From contig NZ_JAGGQQ010000014.1 of assembly GCF_018613195.1 (NCBI RefSeq), forward strand, positions 1-59,876: DNA of 59,876 nt. The letters are read 5' to 3'. Under the pieces are notes generated by a model. That model worked only from the letters and a program-made list of their open reading frames with translations. It had not been told where the DNA came from and did not search any database. Positions 29,701 to 37,798 of the stretch are shown here, in pieces. The stretch is from Bacillus sp. ISL-45 (GTDB taxonomy: Bacteria; Bacillota; Bacilli; Bacillales; Cytobacillaceae). The translations under genes and the position numbers were made by a program. Within the stretch, counting starts at the first letter, position 1; every line of letters starts with the position of its first letter.

Positions 29701-30245
29701 ATTCCCAGATGCTGAAGGAAGCGATTGAAGAACGAAAGCCGGAAAAAGACCAAATCCGCAAGCCTTCGATTGAAATTGATCTTGAGCTCGATGCCTATAT
29801 ACCTGATGGCTATATTTCTGATGGACACCAGAAAATCGAGATGTATAAGCGGTTCCGCGGTATCGAGTCATTGAAGGATATTGATGAATTAAAAGAAGAG
29901 ATCATTGATCGATTTGGGGATTATCCAGAAGAAGTGGAAACGTTATTTAAAGTTGCAGAATTAAAGGTATATGCCATTACCGCTGGAGTGGAATCCATTA
30001 AAATGGCTAAGCAGGATGTGACGATCCTTTTAACAGAGGATGGAAGCAGCCGGATTGACGGACAAAAGGTGTTCAAGCTAAGCAGCCAGTACAGGAATGC
30101 GGTGGGTCTCGGTATGGAAGGCAATAAGCTCAAGATGGTTGTCCATACTAAAGGAATTAAAAATGACCGCTGGTTCGAAATTACTTTCGAGATGATTAAG
30201 GGACTTCATGACTCCCAAAAAGAGCAGGAAAATACAGTATCGTAA
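26709..30245 (+). CDS. mfd: Transcription-repair coupling factor
   Basis: An ATP-driven translocase that removes RNA polymerase stalled at DNA damage and recruits UvrA. 1178 residues. The N-terminal part is UvrB-like (about 1-340), followed by the RNA-polymerase-interacting CarD-like domain (about 490-560, [20 protein letters not shown]). The superfamily 2 helicase motor has GDVGYGKT (651-658), DEEQ (752-755), SAT-like LTATPIPRT, and QLRGRVGRS. The C-terminal TRCF domain follows. The start is ATG 26709 after GAGAGGGAGAGG. Full length with no disruption. Confidence 0.98.
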   Translation: [1178 protein letters not shown]

Positions 30246-30577
30246 CCATATGGAAATATTTTGTAATCTAAATGTAAAATGATAAGGTGTTTCAAAAAAG
30301 ATAGACAAGGGTAATTTCTGTGTGTACGCAAATATTAGCTGGAAGGTTTATCCGTTTTTGGCACCTTTATCACTTCAAAGAAAATAATAATGAGAAGTGT
30401 ATAGAACTTTCCATATGAAAGATACTAAGTTCAAATCTTGGTAAGGTTGATTAATAAAGGCATTATTATTTCCAATGCTGTTTTCGTAAATTGGATTGAT
30501 TTTAAACGAAAGCAGTAATTATAGCAAAACAACCTTATCTAAAAAATAATCATCAGATGAAAGTGAGGCAACGTTGG
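30246..30577 (+). other. mfd-spoVT spacer with 10-bp inverted repeat
   Basis: CATATGGAAA (30247-30256) is exactly complementary to TTTCCATATG (30408-30417), 150 bases apart. I see no terminator with a T-run after mfd and no clear sigma-G promoter for spoVT. Confidence 0.5.
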
Positions 30578-31114
30578 ATGAAAGCAACTGGTATTGTTCG
30601 TCGAATCGATGATTTAGGTCGTGTCGTAATTCCAAAAGAAATCAGAAGAACACTTCGTATTCGTGAAGGGGATCCACTTGAAATCTTTGTGGACCGTGAT
30701 GGTGAAGTCATTTTAAAAAAGTATTCACCAATCAGTGAGCTGAGTGATTTTGCGAAGGAATATGCAGAAGCTCTGTACGACAGCTTAGGAAACCCGGTAT
30801 TGATCTGCGATAGAGATACTTATATCGCATTGGCAGGAGGTTCCAAGAAGGACTACTTGAATAAAAACATCAGTGAACTTGTTGAAAAGACGATGGAAGA
30901 CCGTACTTCGTCCCTAGTGAACCAGCAGACAAGCATTTCGCTTGTAGAGGGGAATGAAGAGCCTGTTTCTGCTTATACAATTGGACCAATCATTGCAAAC
31001 GGGGATCCAATCGGGGCAGTAATTATCTTCTCTAAAGAAGGATCATTGGGTGACGTGGAACAAAAAGCTGTTGAAACAGCTGCAGGCTTCCTGGCAAGAC
31101 AGATGGAGCAATAA
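30578..31114 (+). CDS. spoVT: Stage V sporulation protein T (AbrB family regulator)
   Basis: A forespore transcription regulator that tunes sigma-G genes and spore germination properties. 178 residues: an N-terminal AbrB-type DNA-binding domain (MKATGIVRRIDDLGRVVIPK, then EIRRTLRIREGDPLEIF, about 1-50) and a C-terminal GAF-like domain (about 56-178). The N-terminal domain is strikingly similar to AbrB at 8944-9231. The start is ATG 30578, with AAGTGAGG 9 bases upstream. Monocistronic, with a terminator after it. Confidence 0.97.
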   Translation: MKATGIVRRIDDLGRVVIPKEIRRTLRIREGDPLEIFVDRDGEVILKKYSPISELSDFAKEYAEALYDSLGNPVLICDRDTYIALAGGSKKDYLNKNISELVEKTMEDRTSSLVNQQTSISLVEGNEEPVSAYTIGPIIANGDPIGAVIIFSKEGSLGDVEQKAVETAAGFLARQMEQ

Positions 31115-31138
31115 TCATCACCGATTTATAATCTTACC

Positions 31139-31169
31139 TGAAAGGGCAGCTGACGAGGCTGCCTCTTTT
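31139..31169 (+). terminator. spoVT terminator
   Basis: GAAAGGGCAGC pairs with GCTGCCTCTTTT, the 7-bp core being GGGCAGC/GCTGCCT with one G-T pair; a T-run follows. Confidence 0.78.
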
Positions 31170-31204
31170 CGTGCTTGGAAGTATAAACTTGTTGCACAAT
31201 TAGG

Positions 31205-31612
31205 GTGTCCAACTCCGCGCTTGTCGGGGCTGACCAAGGCGCTAGCGCTTTTCTATTTGTCTAGCTTCAGCGCCTAGCCAGTTTCATCCCGGAGATGTCT
31301 TCCCTGAGTATCTTGCGATAAGCGTTAGCTTTGAGCAGCTCGAGTCGCTTGTCTAGTGTCGCCTCCTAGAAACTCCGAAACTTCAACTCCGCCGGCAGAA
31401 GCAAAAAGCGCTTCTTTGTCGGAGTCTCCAGTTTCTGTGTTTCTGGACAGTCGGCTATACTTTTCGATTTCGGTCCTGCCAATGAAGTCAAAGAACGACT
31501 TCACTGTCAAGCCCTCCGAGGAACAGGATGTGCTAGACCCGCCAGCCACAGGACGTGGCGCTTTAAGGCGCTTGCGCTTGTCGGGCTGACCAAGGCGCTT
31601 GCGCTTTTCTAT
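31205..31612. repeat. Composite of dispersed repeat A (three segments)
   Basis: A short copy at 31205-31254 is followed by a partial one at 31260-31345 and a long one at 31345-31612. The segment 31353-31517 matches 41157-41321 with about six differences in 165 bases. The long form contains the hairpin TGAAGTC-AAAGAAC-GACTTCA. A minus-strand reading frame of about 60 codons crosses both long copies but shows no coding signature. The block nearly fills the spoVT-yabM gap. Confidence 0.82.
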
Positions 31613-31674
31613 GTTACAGCTGTCTAACAAATTAATGTTGTCTGTTTCGCTTGCGGCCGCCGCTTTTTCCCTTG

Positions 31675-31683
31675 TGATATAAT
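31675..31683 (+). promoter_or_regulatory. yabM extended -10 promoter
   Basis: TGATATAAT is a consensus extended -10 element 34 bases before the gene. No good -35 at normal distance. Confidence 0.5.
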
Positions 31684-31716
31684 ACGTTTGAAACTGAAAT
31701 TGGAAGGAGATGGGCG

Positions 31717-33321
31717 ATGAAGCCCGTTGCAGATTCAAAGGAATTGATGAAGGGAGCTATGATCCTTACTCTGGCTGCCCTGGTTACGAAAATTTTAAGC
31801 GCCCTATACCGTGTCCCTTTTCAAAATATCGTCGGGGACATTGGTTTTTATATTTATCAGCAGGTGTATCCCTTTTTTGGCATTGTCATGGTTTTATCTA
31901 CATATGGATTTCCGGTTGTCATTTCAAAGCTTTATACGGAGCAGCAGGCGGCCGGTAATAGTGGCAGGGCTGATCGCCTATTGGCCATTTCGCTCGTATT
32001 TCTCGGTATCATTGGGTTGTTCCTTTTTTCCTTTTTCTATATTGGTGCTGGATGGATTGCCAATAAAATCGGTGATCCTGAACTGAAGCCCTTATTTAAG
32101 GTTGTATCTGTGCCATTTCTGATCTTCCCCTTCACCGCAGTGTTCAGGGGATATTTCCAGGGGAAGGGTAACATGGTGCCGACAGCGATTTCTCAGGTTT
32201 CAGAACAGTTTATCCGGGTCGCGACCATTCTTACCTTGTCAGCGGTGCTTGTACAGCAGGGTTTCTCTCTATATGTCACTGGGGCCGGAGCTGTATTCGG
32301 ATCGATAACAGGCGGGGTTATCTCCGTTTTGATACTCGGATTTTTTTATCTGAAAAATGGAGGAGCCAATCCCTTCACCTATTTTCACTTCAAGGATTTA
32401 TTTAAGGACGCAGCCTGGGTCGTAAAAGCATTGATCATTCAGGGATTTGCGATCAGCATCAGTGGCATGCTGTTAATATTGCTGCAGCTTGCGGATTCCT
32501 TGAATATGTATTCTTCATTGCTGGCAAGGGGGCTGACAGCCGAGGAAGCAAAGTCGGCAAAAGGCATTTTTGACAGAGGGCAGCCGCTGATCCAGCTTGG
32601 GACAGTTGTCGCCACTTCGATGTCCTTAAGCCTTGTTCCGGCAATTTCAGGTGACAAATCAAGTAATCGCCGCGATAGAATCCTGCCCAAAGTGAGACTC
32701 GCCCTTCAGACAAGCTTGATTTTTGGAGCTGCCGCTGCGGTTGGGTTATATAGCATCATCGTTCCAGCTAATATCATGCTGTTTGAGAATGCTGATGGAT
32801 CTAATGTGCTTGGAGTGCTCAGCTTGATGATTTTATTTGGATCTGTCATCCTGACGATTATGAGCATTTTGCAGGGTCTTGATAAGTCAATTTTTCCGGC
32901 TGCAGTCATACTTGCCGGATTTGGCTTGAAATACATATTGAACCTGATACTGATCCCGGATATTGGGACAATGGGGGCAGCTTATGCCACATTGGCGGCG
33001 ATGCTGGCAGTCATGTTCATCCTCATTTTTAAGCTGAGACATGAACTCGGCCAACCAGTTCTATCACTTGTTTTCATTGGAAAAATCCTGTTTTCCTCGG
33101 CAGTGATGGTTATAGTTTTACGATTATTTCTATATATAACGGATTTCGGTTATGACTATATTGAACCCGACAGGCTCGGAGCTGTATTCCAAGCATTAAG
33201 CTCTATAGTTATCGGAGCACTTGTTTATTTTTTCATATTAATCAAAACGAAGGCTTTGACTGAAGATGAACTAGTGACTTTGCCATTCGGCAGCAGGATG
33301 GTCCAGTTATTCTTTAAATAG
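31717..33321 (+). CDS. yabM: MATE/MVF-type polysaccharide transporter YabM (SpoVB-like)
   Basis: An integral membrane protein of the MOP flippase superfamily, related to SpoVB and to MurJ-type lipid flippases; 534 residues with about 14 hydrophobic segments. Conserved family features: KGAMILTLAALVTKILSALY, then FGIVMVLSTYGFPVVISKLY at the N-terminus, PFTAVFRGYFQGKGNMVPTA, and SQVSEQFIRV. The substrate is not known; export of a cell-envelope precursor is a family-based guess. The start is ATG 31717 with GGAAGGAGAT 6 bases upstream. yabN starts 29 bases after the stop. Order spoVT-yabM-yabN-rqcP is as in B. subtilis. Confidence 0.9.
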   Translation: MKPVADSKELMKGAMILTLAALVTKILSALYRVPFQNIVGDIGFYIYQQVYPFFGIVMVLSTYGFPVVISKLYTEQQAAGNSGRADRLLAISLVFLGIIGLFLFSFFYIGAGWIANKIGDPELKPLFKVVSVPFLIFPFTAVFRGYFQGKGNMVPTAISQVSEQFIRVATILTLSAVLVQQGFSLYVTGAGAVFGSITGGVISVLILGFFYLKNGGANPFTYFHFKDLFKDAAWVVKALIIQGFAISISGMLLILLQLADSLNMYSSLLARGLTAEEAKSAKGIFDRGQPLIQLGTVVATSMSLSLVPAISGDKSSNRRDRILPKVRLALQTSLIFGAAAAVGLYSIIVPANIMLFENADGSNVLGVLSLMILFGSVILTIMSILQGLDKSIFPAAVILAGFGLKYILNLILIPDIGTMGAAYATLAAMLAVMFILIFKLRHELGQPVLSLVFIGKILFSSAVMVIVLRLFLYITDFGYDYIEPDRLGAVFQALSSIVIGALVYFFILIKTKALTEDELVTLPFGSRMVQLFFK

Positions 33322-33350
33322 GGTTTTACATGAAGGAGGAAAAAAGGGAA

Positions 33351-34814
33351 ATGACAAACAAGATTTTGATCATCGGACTGGGAGCGGGCGACCTCGACCA
33401 GCTTCCGCTTGGTGTATATAAAAAATTGAAGCAGGAGAAAAACCTGTTTTTGCGGACAAAAGAGCATCCGGTCGTTGCTGAGCTTGAGAAGGAAGGGCTG
33501 CAGTTTCAATCGTTCGATGGAATTTATGAGAAGCATGACCAGTTTGAGGATGTTTATGAGGAAATCACCGAGTTTTTGCTTGCTGAAAGTGCCGAGGCTC
33601 CTGTAATCTATGCCGTTCCAGGACATCCCTTGATTGCGGAGCGGACGGTGCAGCTCCTGCTCGAACGAGGACCAGGGCGGAATACGGAAATTGAGATCGG
33701 CGGCGGCCAGAGTTTCCTGGACGCCATGTTCCAGTCCCTGGCGATCGATCCGATCGAAGGTTTTCAGCTGCTAGATGGCACAGCATTGTCAAAGGAAGAT
33801 TTGCTGCTGAAGAACCACACAATCATCGGACAGGTGTATGATGCGTTCGTAGCATCTGAGGTCAAGCTGACACTTATGGAAAGATTGCCCGATGATTATG
33901 AGGTATGGATCGTGACAGCGGCGGGAAGCAGTGATGAGGTCATCAAAAAGGTCCCATTATACGAATTGGACAGGGAGATGGAGCTAAGCAATCTGACATC
34001 GGTTTATGTTCCGCCGGTTGAAGATGAACAAATTTTATACAAGGATTTTCTGAAGCTGCGTGGAATTATATCAGAACTGCGCGGTCCGAATGGCTGTCCT
34101 TGGGATAAGAAGCAGACCCACCAGTCTCTCAAGAAATACTTGATTGAAGAATCATATGAATTGCTGGAGGCAATCGATCATGATGATATCGATCATATGA
34201 TTGAAGAGCTGGGCGATGTGCTGCTTCAAGTCATGCTTCATGCGCAGATAGGTGAGGACGACGGCTACTTTACCATCGATGATGTAATTGAAGGCATATC
34301 TGCAAAAATGGTCCGCAGGCACCCCCATGTTTTCGGGGACAAAACGGCGGAGAACGAAGAAGATGTCATGAAAAACTGGCAGGAAATCAAGGAGCAGGAA
34401 AAAGGCGGTGCGACAAAGTCTATGCTGGAGGGAGCCGGAAAAGGGCTTCCGAATCTGCTAAAGGCATATGAGCTGCAGAAGGAAGCGGCTAAAGTTGGAT
34501 TTGACTGGAAGACGGCGGCACCCATCCTTGATAAGGTAAAGGAAGAAATTGAAGAGCTATCCGAGGAAATCACCGAAAAAGGCATTCAGGAAGATATCGA
34601 GCTGGAATACGGAGATCTTTTGTTTGCGCTTGTCAATTTCGCAAGGCATTACGATATCAATCCGGAAATGGCACTGAACAAGACCAACAGGAAGTTCATG
34701 CGCCGCTTTGCCTATATCGAACAAAAAGCAGCAGACAGTGGGCGAAGTGTCGAGGACTACACGCTGGATGAATTGGATGCTTTTTGGGAGGAAGCTAAGA
34801 CACAAGGTTTATAG
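33351..34814 (+). CDS. yabN: Tetrapyrrole-methylase / MazG fusion pyrophosphohydrolase YabN
   Basis: 487 residues in two domains. The N-terminal part (about 1-215) has the tetrapyrrole methylase fold (IIGLGAGDLDQLPLG, YAVPGHPLIAERTVQLL). The C-terminal MazG domain (about 225-487) is a nucleoside triphosphate pyrophosphohydrolase, with LRGPNGCPWDKKQTHQSLK and the metal-binding EESYELLEAID and EELGDVLLQV. A house-cleaning role against aberrant NTPs is likely; the substrate of the methylase-like part is unknown. I start at ATG 33351, 10 bases after AAGGAGGA; ATG 33330 precedes that site. Confidence 0.95.
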   Translation: MTNKILIIGLGAGDLDQLPLGVYKKLKQEKNLFLRTKEHPVVAELEKEGLQFQSFDGIYEKHDQFEDVYEEITEFLLAESAEAPVIYAVPGHPLIAERTVQLLLERGPGRNTEIEIGGGQSFLDAMFQSLAIDPIEGFQLLDGTALSKEDLLLKNHTIIGQVYDAFVASEVKLTLMERLPDDYEVWIVTAAGSSDEVIKKVPLYELDREMELSNLTSVYVPPVEDEQILYKDFLKLRGIISELRGPNGCPWDKKQTHQSLKKYLIEESYELLEAIDHDDIDHMIEELGDVLLQVMLHAQIGEDDGYFTIDDVIEGISAKMVRRHPHVFGDKTAENEEDVMKNWQEIKEQEKGGATKSMLEGAGKGLPNLLKAYELQKEAAKVGFDWKTAAPILDKVKEEIEELSEEITEKGIQEDIELEYGDLLFALVNFARHYDINPEMALNKTNRKFMRRFAYIEQKAADSGRSVEDYTLDELDAFWEEAKTQGL

Positions 34815-34835
34815 GTAAAGGGTATTTCGCATTGT

Positions 34836-34965
34836 TTGTTGCTTTTCGAACAACACTTACAGTTATGCGCATTTTAGAGTTTCGGGCTCTTTTCGAAGAT
34901 GCTGCCGAAATGAATATGCGTGCATAATCGTAAAAATCCAGATGGGTGTGGAAGCAACAAAGCTT
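34836..34965. repeat. 10-bp inverted repeat in the yabN-rqcP spacer
   Basis: TTTGTTGCTT near 34837 is complementary to AAGCAACAAA near 34953, enclosing about 105 bases. Confidence 0.4.
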
Positions 34966-35018
34966 ATGAAAAGAGCGCAGGTAAAACAAACCAATAATGA
35001 AAAAGGGGTTTAAATACG

Positions 35019-35291
35019 ATGAGGCTGGATAAATTTTTAAAAGTATCAAGATTAATCAAAAGAAGGACATTGGCGAAAGAAGTATCCGATCAAGGGAGGA
35101 TTTCCGTCAACGGTGTGCCGGCGAAAGCAAGTACGAATGTAAAAGTGGGCGATGAATTGGCGATCCGCTTTGGACAAAAAGTCGTCTCTGCAAAAATCGA
35201 GAGAATACAGGAAACATCCCGTAAAGATGAAGCTGCCGGAATGTATACCCTTCTCGGGGAAGAACGTATCCCAGGGGACGATGAAGAGTAA
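35019..35291 (+). CDS. rqcP: RqcP (YabO), S4-domain ribosome quality control protein
   Basis: Works with RqcH on stalled 50S-peptidyl-tRNA complexes during alanine tailing of incomplete chains. 90 residues dominated by an S4 RNA-binding domain (MRLDKFLKVSRLIKRRTLAK, then ISVNGVPAKASTNVKVGD). The start is ATG 35019 after AAAGGGG. yabP and yabQ follow, so it heads the rqcP-yabP-yabQ-divIC stretch. Confidence 0.95.
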   Translation: MRLDKFLKVSRLIKRRTLAKEVSDQGRISVNGVPAKASTNVKVGDELAIRFGQKVVSAKIERIQETSRKDEAAGMYTLLGEERIPGDDEE

Positions 35292-35333
35292 GCTGAGCTT
35301 CGTGTGAAGGCTTGTTCTATTCTCCCTTATTCA

Positions 35334-35362
35334 ATCATAAACATGTACAAAAGTGCATTATG
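35334..35362 (+). promoter_or_regulatory. Possible sigma-E promoter of yabP
   Basis: ATCATAA (35334-35340), 14 bases, then CATTATGA (35355-35362) partly resembles the sigma-E elements; yabP/yabQ are sigma-E genes in B. subtilis. The -10 match is poor. Confidence 0.3.
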
Positions 35363-35378
35363 ATTGTGAGGGATATTA

Positions 35379-35681
35379 ATGAGCCAATATTATGAAACGA
35401 ATCAGACAAAAAGCAATGTGCCAGACCACGATTTAGTGATGAGAGGCAGACGGACACTGGATATCACCGGAGTAAAGCAGGTTGAAAGCTTCGATAATGA
35501 AGAGTTTTTATTAGAGACAGTCATGGGATTCCTTGCGATCAAGGGACAGAATCTTCAAATGAAGAATCTGGACGTCGACAAAGGGATTGTGTCGATCAAA
35601 GGGAAAATCTTTGACCTGGTCTATCTTGATGACCAGCATGGGGAGAAGGCTAAAGGCTTCTTTAGCAAGTTATTCCGATGA
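35379..35681 (+). CDS. yabP: Spore protein YabP
   Basis: A mother-cell sporulation protein needed with YabQ for a late stage of spore formation. 100 residues, YabP/YqfC family: HDLVMRGRRTLDITGVKQVE, SFDNEEFLLETVMGFLAIKG and MKNLDVDKGIVSIKGKI. No membrane segment. The start is ATG 35379 after GTGAGGG. The stop overlaps the start of yabQ (ATGA), implying coupled translation. Confidence 0.94.
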   Translation: MSQYYETNQTKSNVPDHDLVMRGRRTLDITGVKQVESFDNEEFLLETVMGFLAIKGQNLQMKNLDVDKGIVSIKGKIFDLVYLDDQHGEKAKGFFSKLFR

Positions 35682-36313
35682 CGCTTTCGACCCAATTTTT
35701 GACCATGCTCGCCATGATTTGGATGGGCAGTCTATTCGGTGCTTCACTTGATACGCATAATCGGTTTCTGAAAAGATCTAAGCGAAAATCCTGGATCGTC
35801 TTCATCAATGACATCCTGTTCTGGGTAGTCCAGGGCCTGTCGATTTTCTATGTATTATTTTCAGTGAATATGGGAGAATTGCGTTTTTATATCTTCCTTG
35901 CCTTATTATGCGGTTTTGCGGCCTATCAGAGCCTGTTCAAGAAACTTTATCTGAAGATGCTGGAACGGTCTATCACCTATACGATCAATGTATATGTATT
36001 CATGGTGAAGGCTGTCAGGATCCTTGTGGTCAGGCCTCTCCAGTTTTTGGCCGCCACCGCACTGTCACTATTGCTTTTGACGGGAAGAGGCCTTTATTCT
36101 CTTTTAAAATGGCTTCTTGCCGTTTTGCTATGGCTGCTCAATAACTTAATTTGGAAGCCAGTCAAGATGATTCTCCTGCTTTTTTGGAAACTTTTGCCGA
36201 AAACAGTTAAAAAAAGCGTCGAGAAATTATATAATAAATTGGCAGGATTTCTAATTATAGTAAAGAATTATTTTACTAAGCCGATAAAATGGATAAAGAA
36301 GTTAAAAAAATAG
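35678..36313 (+). CDS. yabQ: Spore cortex biosynthesis protein YabQ
   Basis: A membrane protein that B. subtilis needs for spore cortex formation. 211 residues. Hydrophobic segments at about 4-22, 40-60, 66-86, 110-135 and 145-170, separated by basic stretches, and a strongly basic C-terminus (KPIKWIKKLKK). N-terminal TQFLTMLAMIWMGSLFGASL, with DTHNRF next, is family-typical. The start is ATG 35678, overlapping the yabP stop. The product should sit in the outer forespore membrane from the mother-cell side. Confidence 0.92.
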   Translation: MTLSTQFLTMLAMIWMGSLFGASLDTHNRFLKRSKRKSWIVFINDILFWVVQGLSIFYVLFSVNMGELRFYIFLALLCGFAAYQSLFKKLYLKMLERSITYTINVYVFMVKAVRILVVRPLQFLAATALSLLLLTGRGLYSLLKWLLAVLLWLLNNLIWKPVKMILLLFWKLLPKTVKKSVEKLYNKLAGFLIIVKNYFTKPIKWIKKLKK

Positions 36314-36393
36314 GCTGTATGAAAGCAATTGTTATTCAATGTCTTGTTGAACGGAATCAACAGCAAAAAAATATATAAGGAGGACTGCGGGGA

Positions 36394-36792
36394 ATGAGTG
36401 CCATCAGGAAAAAAAGCATAGCCAAGATTGAAAATCAATATGTACAACAGCGTGAAAAAGCCGGGATTGCAGAAAGCAGGAAGCGAAAACTGCTTTTCAG
36501 GCGCCTCGCAGTCTTTGCCCTATTCGCATCGGTCATTTCTTATTTGATGATCTCAACCTACATTTCCCAGTCTGCAGCCCTCGAAAAGAAGCAGTCGGAA
36601 AAGGAACAGCTAGAGCAAAAATTAGCAAGCCTTCAAAAGCAGCAGGAAATCCTGGATGAGGAAATCGTCAAATTGAACGATGATGAATACATAGCAAAGC
36701 TTGCCCGCAAGGAATATTTCCTGTCCGAAAAGAATGAAATCATCTTCAACCTTCCTAAAGAGAAAAAGGACTCCCAAGATTCGCCTTATTGA
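36394..36792 (+). CDS. divIC: Cell division protein DivIC
   Basis: A bitopic divisome protein of the FtsB/DivIC family that complexes with FtsL and DivIB. 132 residues: a basic cytoplasmic N-terminus, one membrane span (about 36-56, AVFALFASVISYLMISTY) and an extracellular coiled coil (about 60-95, rich in Glu/Lys/Gln/Leu), then DEYIAKLARKEYFLSE. The start is ATG 36394 with AAGGAGG upstream. The yabR promoter begins in its last codons. Confidence 0.95.
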   Translation: MSAIRKKSIAKIENQYVQQREKAGIAESRKRKLLFRRLAVFALFASVISYLMISTYISQSAALEKKQSEKEQLEQKLASLQKQQEILDEEIVKLNDDEYIAKLARKEYFLSEKNEIIFNLPKEKKDSQDSPY

Positions 36793-36818
36793 CACTCTTT
36801 TTTCATATTCTGTATAAT
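36789..36818 (+). promoter_or_regulatory. yabR sigma-A promoter
   Basis: Consensus TTGACA (36789-36794), an 18-base spacer and TATAAT (36813-36818), overlapping the divIC stop. Confidence 0.85.
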
Positions 36819-36866
36819 ATAATGTAAGTTTGATTTTTTATATCTTTAAGGAGGCAAAACTTTTTT

Positions 36867-37322
36867 ATGTCAATCGAAGTAGGCAGCAAGTTACAGGGAA
36901 AGGTAACAGGTATTACAAATTTCGGGGCGTTCGTCGAGCTGCCGGGTGGCTCAACAGGACTTGTTCACATCAGTGAGGTTGCAGACAACTATGTCAAGGA
37001 TATCAATGACCACCTGAAAGTTGGCGACCAGGTTGAAGTAAAGGTTATCAATGTTGAGAAAGACGGTAAAATCGGTTTATCTATCAAGAAGGCAGTTGAT
37101 AGGCCTGAACGACCTGCAAGACCAGAAAGATCTGAATCAAGACCTTACTCACAGCGTCCACGCGGCGGCGGGGGCGGCAGAGGAAACGACAACCGCAATG
37201 CCCGTCCTGAAAATTTCGAATCAAAAATGGCGAAATTCTTGAAGGACAGTGAAGACCGCCTGTCCACTCTAAAACGTGCTACTGAATCCAAGCGCGGAGG
37301 AAGAGGAGCTAGAAGAGGGTAA
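36867..37322 (+). CDS. yabR: S1 RNA-binding domain protein YabR
   Basis: 151 residues with one S1 domain at 1-72 (GSKLQGKVTGITNFGAFVEL, then GLVHISEVADNYVKDI), followed by a low-complexity tail rich in Arg, Pro and Gly (RPERPARPERSESRPY and GGGGRG). The tail suggests RNA binding with disorder. Related to B. subtilis YabR/YugI and general stress protein 13; the function is not settled. The start is ATG 36867 after AAGGAGG. Strong own promoter and terminator. Confidence 0.93.
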   Translation: MSIEVGSKLQGKVTGITNFGAFVELPGGSTGLVHISEVADNYVKDINDHLKVGDQVEVKVINVEKDGKIGLSIKKAVDRPERPARPERSESRPYSQRPRGGGGGRGNDNRNARPENFESKMAKFLKDSEDRLSTLKRATESKRGGRGARRG

Positions 37323-37370
37323 CTTGCTGCTAAGTGAATATATATAATAGCAGGAATCATGCTATACCAA

Positions 37371-37410
37371 GACAAGTCTCTTACAGGGCTTGTCTTTTTG
37401 TTTTTTTTCG
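37371..37410 (+). terminator. yabR terminator
   Basis: AGACAAGTC pairs with GGCTTGTCT (one G-T pair) and is followed by TTTTTGTTTTTTTT. Confidence 0.9.
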
Positions 37411-37585
37411 AGGCCTGATTGCAGGAGAGAATTTGGTGCTGTTTTTTCACTGATTAATAGGATAAAAGCCAATGAAAGATGATTCTCCGCATTAATTGCT
37501 CATTCAATATGGAAAATCGGGCAGAAGCACGCCTGATTTAATGAATAATGGTAACTGGAAAAATTATTCTCTTAATGAACATCGA

Positions 37586-37690
37586 TAATTGCCCAGTCAT
37601 TCTGCGTAATCTCCCGATCAAAAGGAATAATCTCCCGAAAAAGGACCGTAATTGCCCAAACAAACGCAATAATCATGCCGTCATCCAAAT
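37586..37690. repeat. 21-bp tandem array (five units)
   Basis: TAATTGCCC or TAATCTCCC starts at 37586, 37607, 37628, 37649 and 37670 (TAATCATGCC), exactly 21 bases apart. Unit consensus is about TAATCTCCCGAAAAAGGACCG. 21 bases is a multiple of three, but no frame of useful length has a ribosome binding site. Confidence 0.85.
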
Positions 37691-37798
37691 TAAGGGAAAT
37701 TATACTAATGTGGAAATGGAATCAAGACTAAAAGCACACCAAGTCTGGAATTAAAAAGGTAATTGGAGAGATTAATCTTTTGACTGATTGAAGAATTG

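Noticed and set aside
26782-30308. Several minus-strand frames inside and at the end of mfd
   Set aside because: All are antisense shadows of the mfd coding frame with no signals of their own.
37548-37754. 68-codon frame across the 21-bp array
   Set aside because: Its composition reflects the repeat, and there is no ribosome binding site.
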